A stretch of 8,397 nucleotides of DNA, taken from positions 1 through 8,397 of the forward strand of contig JAYTQU010000321.1 in assembly GCA_043746555.1 (NCBI GenBank). Reading direction: 5' to 3'. Positions 5,609 through 8,397 of this stretch are shown one piece after another. This DNA is from CAZQYC01 sp043746555 (lineage in GTDB: Bacteria > Pseudomonadota > Gammaproteobacteria > Steroidobacterales > Steroidobacteraceae). How positions within the stretch are numbered: the stretch's first letter is position 1; every line of letters begins with the position of its first letter. Position numbers and translations under genes: made by a program. Under the pieces are notes generated by a model. It had not been told where the DNA came from, did not search any database, and saw nothing but the letters and a program-made list of their open reading frames with translations.

Positions 5609-7159
5609 ATGCACCCCTTCATCCACGCACAACAGGCGCCGGACAAACTTGCTTACGTAGTTGTCAACGGCAAAGGGATTACCGGCGAACAAGTAACGTA
5701 TCGAGAGTTGGATCGCCGCTCGAATCAGGGCGCGCAATTGTTTCGCTCGCTGGGGCTTCAAGTTGGCGACGTGATTGCGCTTTGCATGGAAAACAACGCG
5801 CAATATTTGGAAATCGCCTGGGCGACGCAGCGCTCCGGAATCTATCTTACTTGTATTTCATCCAAGCTTACGGCGAACGAGGTGGAATACATTGTGAAGG
5901 ATTGCGGCGCAAAGGTATTTATCACTTCTGTCGGTTTGGGTACGCTGGTCGATGAGCTCGTTCCGTTGCTGCATAACGTTGCGCTTTACATCGTCGGCGA
6001 CCAGCATCGCCATTATCTCTCGTACGAAGCCGCGACCGGTGTCATGCCTACGACGCCCGTGGCCGATGAAACGTCCGGCGCGGACATGCTTTACTCTTCG
6101 GGCACAACGGGTCGGCCCAAAGGCGTGAAAGCCGCCCTTACCGGCGATCCGATCGATGCGCCCAATACGATGACGCAAATTGCACAAGCGTTCTTCAAAA
6201 TCGATTCTTCCACGATTTATCTTTCGCCCGCGCCGCTTTATCACGCCGCGCCGCTGCGCTGGTGCATGGGTATTCAAAAGCTCGGCGGCACGGTTGTCGT
6301 GATGGAACACTTCGATGCGCTCGAAGCGCTTGCGCTCATCGAGAAATATCGTGTGACCGCATCGCAATGGGTGCCGACACATTTTGTTCGGATGCTGAGG
6401 CTACCCGAGAGCGTGCGTAAGAGATATGACTTGGCGTCGCTGAAAGTAGCCATCCACGCGGCCGCGCCTTGCGCGATTCCGGTGAAAGAACAAATGATCG
6501 CCTGGTGGGGACCGGTGATTTATGAGTACTACGCCGGCACGGAAGGCAACGGCATGACGTTCATCACATCGAACGAATGGCTGGAAAAGAAAGGTTCGGT
6601 TGGCAAAGCCGTGTACGGCGAACTGCACATCTGTGACGACAACGGCAATGAACTACGTGGCAACACCGAAGGCGGAGTGTACTTTTCTGGAGCACGCGAG
6701 TTCGTGTACCACAACTCACCGGAAAAGACCGAGCAATGCAAAAACGCCAAAGGCTGGACCACGCTCGGCGATATCGGCTACGTCGACGACGACGGCTATT
6801 TGTTTCTCACCGATCGCAAAGCCTTCATGATTATTTCCGGCGGCGTAAATCTTTACCCGCAGGAGATCGAGAACCTATTGGTCACGCATCCTAAAGTATT
6901 GGACGTCGCCGTCGTCGGCGCACCCGATGAGGAAATGGGCGAGAAAGTAGTCGCCGTCGTTCAACCGGTAAATTGGAGCGATGCTGGCGATGCATTCGCC
7001 GCCGAACTGAGTGCGTTTGCTCGCGAACACTTGAGCCATATCAAAACGCCACGCCTGATCGAATTCACAAAAGAGTTACCGCGCCACCCCAACGGCAAAC
7101 TCTACAAGCGCCTGTTGCGCGATGCGTATTGGGGAAAGAGCGGCGGCGGAATTGTGTGA
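5609..7159 (+). CDS. AMP-dependent acyl-CoA synthetase (ANL superfamily)
   Basis: A 516-residue enzyme that activates a carboxylic acid with ATP to the acyl adenylate and then the CoA thioester, feeding the adjacent beta-oxidation enzymes. The phosphate-binding motif YSSGTTGRPKG is at 162-172, YYAGTEG at 308-313, the TLGDIGY motif at 385-391, the hinge DRK at 402-404 followed by IISGGVNLYPQEIEN, and the catalytic lysine is Lys497 in PNGKLYKR. I chose the ATG at 5609 because the protein begins with the family-like MHPFIHAQQAPDK; an in-frame ATG at 5540 would add 23 residues with no family resemblance, read out of frame over the TetR gene. The gap to the TetR stop is 4 nt and no clear ribosome binding site is visible, so translation is probably coupled. 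The 3' end is partly duplicated at 7921-7980, beyond the toxin-antitoxin genes. The acid substrate is unknown. Confidence 0.94.
   Translation: MHPFIHAQQAPDKLAYVVVNGKGITGEQVTYRELDRRSNQGAQLFRSLGLQVGDVIALCMENNAQYLEIAWATQRSGIYLTCISSKLTANEVEYIVKDCGAKVFITSVGLGTLVDELVPLLHNVALYIVGDQHRHYLSYEAATGVMPTTPVADETSGADMLYSSGTTGRPKGVKAALTGDPIDAPNTMTQIAQAFFKIDSSTIYLSPAPLYHAAPLRWCMGIQKLGGTVVVMEHFDALEALALIEKYRVTASQWVPTHFVRMLRLPESVRKRYDLASLKVAIHAAAPCAIPVKEQMIAWWGPVIYEYYAGTEGNGMTFITSNEWLEKKGSVGKAVYGELHICDDNGNELRGNTEGGVYFSGAREFVYHNSPEKTEQCKNAKGWTTLGDIGYVDDDGYLFLTDRKAFMIISGGVNLYPQEIENLLVTHPKVLDVAVVGAPDEEMGEKVVAVVQPVNWSDAGDAFAAELSAFAREHLSHIKTPRLIEFTKELPRHPNGKLYKRLLRDAYWGKSGGGIV
7088..7146 (+). repeat. Left copy of a ~60-bp direct repeat flanking the toxin-antitoxin cassette (inside the synthetase gene)
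   Basis: This copy is the intact 3' portion of the acyl-CoA synthetase gene and includes the catalytic-lysine motif PNGK. It shares CCCAACGGCAA (7088-7098) and the 15-mer GCGATGCGTATTGGG (7119-7133), in the same order and nearly the same spacing, with 7921-7980. Counting by hand, about 46 of roughly 62 aligned columns match. Confidence 0.85.
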
Positions 7160-7211
7160 AGCTTGAAGTTCGCACACTAATCCCAGCGCTCAGTCGACAA
7201 ACATCGATGCT

Positions 7212-7231
7212 GTTCGCAGAATCTCGCGAAC
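7212..7231. repeat. Inverted repeat between the synthetase and antitoxin genes
   Basis: GTTCGC (7212-7217) and GCGAAC (7226-7231) are perfect 6-bp inverted arms around an 8-nt loop. No T-run follows, so it is a poor intrinsic terminator. It might be a weak structure ending or insulating the synthetase transcript, or a regulatory palindrome of the toxin-antitoxin promoter. The rest of 7160-7299 shows no gene. Confidence 0.3.
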
Positions 7232-7236
7232 GATCA

Positions 7237-7288
7237 TTGATTGATGGACTACCGGTCGCACAATGTGTAGACTCGTTGATACATCTAC
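7237..7288 (+). promoter_or_regulatory. Candidate promoter and operator of the toxin-antitoxin pair
   Basis: TTGATT (7237-7242) and CACAAT (7259-7264) are 16 nt apart and could be -35 and -10 boxes. Just downstream GTAGA (7267-7271) and TCTAC (7284-7288) form an inverted repeat over the expected transcription start. MazE-type antitoxins usually autoregulate through palindromes in this position. Both elements are short and weak, so this is only suggestive. Confidence 0.35.
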
Positions 7289-7299
7289 TGGAGATACCT

Positions 7300-7554
7300 A
7301 TGTCCGCCAAAGCGCAACTAACGGTACAAACCTGGGGCAACAGCCTGGCGGTGCGGATTCCGGCTCGCGTTGCACGCGCATCGCGTTTGACAGTTGGACA
7401 GCCTGTCGCTGTTGAGGTCGTTGATGGCATGATAGTCGTCAAGCTGGAGGGCAAGCCGAAATTGACGCTCGCGCAGAAGCTAAAGGTGTTTGACCCGCGC
7501 GTGCACGGCGGCGAGGCAATGGCGAGCAAGCGCGCTGGTGTCGAGGCGGTATAG
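7300..7554 (+). CDS. MazE-type antitoxin (AbrB/SpoVT DNA-binding fold)
   Basis: An 84-residue antitoxin. The N-terminal half (about residues 7-50) is a swapped-hairpin AbrB domain with the MazE hallmark QTWGNSLAVRIPARVA, followed by LTVGQPVAVEVVDGMIVVK. The C-terminal tail (LTLAQKLKVFDPRVHGGEAM and on) is of the disordered, toxin-binding kind that wraps the partner and blocks its active site. GGAG at 7290-7293 lies 6 nt before the ATG. The reading frame continues upstream across the synthetase end without any family resemblance, so the ATG at 7300 is preferred. The TAG stop overlaps the toxin GTG by one base. It would neutralise the toxin and, with it, repress the shared promoter, as known for the family. 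Confidence 0.92.
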   Translation: MSAKAQLTVQTWGNSLAVRIPARVARASRLTVGQPVAVEVVDGMIVVKLEGKPKLTLAQKLKVFDPRVHGGEAMASKRAGVEAV

Positions 7555-7919
7555 TGGCAACTCTCAAGTCTTGGGTTCCCGATCGGCGCGACATCATTTG
7601 GGTCGACTGCAATCCACAAGCAGGCCGTGAAATGAAGGACATGCATCCGATGCTGGTGCTATCGAATAGGATATTCAACGAGCGTACTAGCATTGTTATT
7701 GGATTACCGATGACGACTGCCCCAAGCAACGACACCAACCCATTCGCGGTCAGATACGTTGGTCCGCGCGGCGTCATCGGCTATGTACTCGGACACCAAC
7801 CCAAATCGTTCGACTGGCGAGTACGTGGCGCAAAACCGCATCCGTGGAAACAAGTTACCCCTGCCGTATTTGCAGCCGCATGTGAAACACTCAACGAGAT
7901 AATTGCTGTGAGCGGTTAA
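7554..7919 (+). CDS. PemK/MazF-family toxin (endoribonuclease)
   Basis: A 121-residue toxin of the MazF fold, whose members cleave mRNA at short sequences. DIIWVDCNPQAGREMK, PMLVLS, GLPMTT and HQPKSFDWRVRGA align with MazF segments DLIWVDFDPTKGSEQAG, PAVVLS, VPCTTQ and DQVKSIAWRARGA. The threonine pair matching MazF Thr52 is present (Thr54-Thr55). The position of the catalytic MazF Arg29 (GHRP) is occupied by His31 (DMHP), a change I recall in some family branches with GREMK motifs. The GTG start at 7554 shares one base with the antitoxin stop (TAGTG), coupling toxin synthesis to antitoxin translation. The stop codon lies one base before the right copy of the flanking direct repeat. Toxicity is inferred from the family. 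Confidence 0.92.
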   Translation: MATLKSWVPDRRDIIWVDCNPQAGREMKDMHPMLVLSNRIFNERTSIVIGLPMTTAPSNDTNPFAVRYVGPRGVIGYVLGHQPKSFDWRVRGAKPHPWKQVTPAVFAAACETLNEIIAVSG

Positions 7920-7920
7920 T

Positions 7921-7980
7921 CCCAACGGCAAGCTTTGCGAACGCCAGGGCCGTGCGATGCGTATTGGGCAAGAGTGGCGG
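7921..7980 (+). pseudogene. Right copy of the direct repeat: frameshifted relic of the acyl-CoA synthetase 3' end
   Basis: This begins one base after the toxin stop and retains CCCAACGGCAA (7921-7931) and GCGATGCGTATTGGG (7954-7968), plus AAGAG and GGCGG at its end. Between them it has a 2-nt insertion and base changes relative to the intact copy at 7088-7146, so only PNGKL remains readable before the frame is lost; a further 1-nt deletion follows the 15-mer. It has no start, no upstream coding sequence and no stop equivalent to the intact gene. It is a duplicated or inherited gene end, not a functional gene. Confidence 0.8.
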
Positions 7981-8000
7981 GCTTTCTCTTTAGTGCTGTT

Positions 8001-8108
8001 TTACCGGCGTGCTAAAGGACGAACCCGTGCGTTCAACACAACGATCACTGCAATGACACTGACTGCCGCGATTCCAATAAATCTGAATAGAGAACGCACG
8101 TTGGTCAC
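8001..8108 (-). CDS. Possible small single-pass membrane protein (35 aa)
   Basis: A short frame starts with GTG at 8108, has an in-frame stop just upstream (8112-8114) and ends with TAA at 8001. It encodes VTNVRSLFRFIGIAAV and continues as one uninterrupted hydrophobic helix (about residues 9-25) flanked by arginines on both sides (R5, R9; R28, R30, R34, R35). That pattern is typical of a tiny membrane protein. It starts 24 nt after the Xre regulator stop on the same strand, which fits a shared operon. The ribosome binding site is weak and I recognise no family. A GTG at 8099 is an alternative start. Chance is possible at this length. Confidence 0.35.
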   Translation of the reverse strand: MTNVRSLFRFIGIAAVSVIAVIVVLNARVRPLARR

Positions 8109-8132
8109 GGTCTATTTCTCGAAGCTACCACG

Positions 8133-8375
8133 TCACGCCTCGTGAGAATTCGAGCCTTCAAGATCGGCCGCATCGAACTGGTAGTCCAATAGATCACCTG
8201 GTTTGCATTCGAGCACAGCGCACATCTTTGCGAAAGTACTAAAACGAACACCACGCACTTTGCCGGACCGCAATAGCGATAGCTGTGTTTCGGAAATTCC
8301 GATTCGCGCACACAGTTCCCGGCCTTTCATCTTTCGTTTCGCCAGCATCACATCGAGCGTGACAATGATTGGCAT
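8133..8375 (-). CDS. Small Xre-family regulator (YozG-like helix-turn-helix)
   Basis: An 80-residue protein that is almost entirely one Cro/CI-type helix-turn-helix. MPIIVTLDVMLAKRKMKGRE opens the domain, the recognition region is CARIGISETQLSLLRSGKVR (residues about 22-41), and RFSTFAKMCAVLECKPGDLL closes it. This pattern matches the YozG-type regulators usually encoded with DUF2975 membrane proteins. Its ATG overlaps by one base the TGA stop of an upstream gene whose last codons are at the right window edge, indicating an operon with translational coupling. A possible small membrane protein follows it. The regulated genes are unknown. Confidence 0.88.
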   Translation of the reverse strand: MPIIVTLDVMLAKRKMKGRELCARIGISETQLSLLRSGKVRGVRFSTFAKMCAVLECKPGDLLDYQFDAADLEGSNSHEA

Positions 8376-8397
8376 CAGTCGAACTCGTCGTTCTCGG
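8375..8397 (-). CDS. Last codons of an off-window gene upstream of the Xre regulator
   Basis: On the minus strand the frame entering from the right edge ends ENDEFD and a TGA at 8377-8375, which shares its A with the regulator start (TGATG). The tight junction suggests a real gene end. Known YozG-type operons place a DUF2975 membrane protein here, but seven codons cannot confirm that. Confidence 0.4.

Noticed and set aside
5858..6382. 174-codon open frame on the minus strand inside the acyl-CoA synthetase
   Set aside because: Arg/His-rich low-information translation opposite a well-conserved ANL enzyme; no ribosome binding site or motif.
7154..7175. Hairpin GTGTGAA / TTCGCAC at the synthetase stop as an intrinsic terminator
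   Set aside because: Seven pairs including a G-T wobble, 8-nt loop and no T-run; too weak to call.
7065..7646. 193-codon minus-strand frame over the synthetase end and antitoxin
   Set aside because: It covers two unrelated real genes antisense and has no recognisable domain.
7957..8145. 62-codon plus-strand frame starting in the right repeat copy
   Set aside because: Its start lies inside the synthetase relic, it has no ribosome binding site, and it runs antisense to the better-looking hydrophobic frame and into the regulator end.
1..8397. CRISPR array, tRNA or rRNA genes, insertion sequences, transposase or integrase genes
   Set aside because: No regularly spaced repeats, cloverleaf-like or rRNA-like segments, and no transposase or recombinase motifs were seen on either strand.

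Overview
The window is ordinary chromosomal DNA of moderate GC content and most likely comes from a gammaproteobacterium. This rests on a long-form IspG of the beta/gamma type, a YheU (UPF0270) protein, which is essentially a gammaproteobacterial family, and a proteobacterial fatty-acid catabolism cluster. A Xanthomonadales- or Nevskiales-like lineage fits, but I cannot fix the genus.

Left (2-1618, + strand): the 3' part of ispG (isoprenoid precursor synthesis) is followed, with a 4-nt ATGA overlap, by a pterin-4a-carbinolamine dehydratase gene and, 7 nt later, by a yheU-like gene with a GTG start. The end of yheU overlaps by 53 bp the end of a convergent acyl-CoA dehydrogenase gene.

Centre (1566-7159): a divergent acyl-CoA catabolism locus. 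Leftward run thiolase, a short-chain dehydrogenase of the 3-hydroxyacyl-CoA dehydrogenase (HSD10) type and a long-chain-type acyl-CoA dehydrogenase. Rightward run a TetR-family regulator (TTG start) and an AMP-forming acyl-CoA synthetase. Together they could activate an acid to its CoA ester and carry out three of the four beta-oxidation steps; no enoyl-CoA hydratase gene is in the window. The 106-bp divergent intergenic region holds an alternating array of CTATTG/CAATAG half-sites lying over a plausible -10 box of the thiolase promoter. This is the best candidate for the TetR operator.

Right (7160-7980): a MazE/MazF-type toxin-antitoxin pair with overlapping stop and start codons. It is bracketed by two imperfect direct repeats of about 60 bp. 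The left repeat is the last part of the acyl-CoA synthetase gene, including its catalytic-lysine codon; the right repeat begins one base after the toxin stop codon and is a frameshifted relic of the same gene end. The cassette therefore looks inserted at, or carried with a duplication of, the 3' end of the synthetase gene. This is the most interesting structure in the window.

Far right (8001-8397, - strand): a small Xre-family regulator of the YozG type whose start overlaps the stop codon of an off-window gene, followed by a possible 35-residue single-pass membrane protein. I saw no tRNA, rRNA, CRISPR array, insertion sequence or convincing intrinsic terminator.
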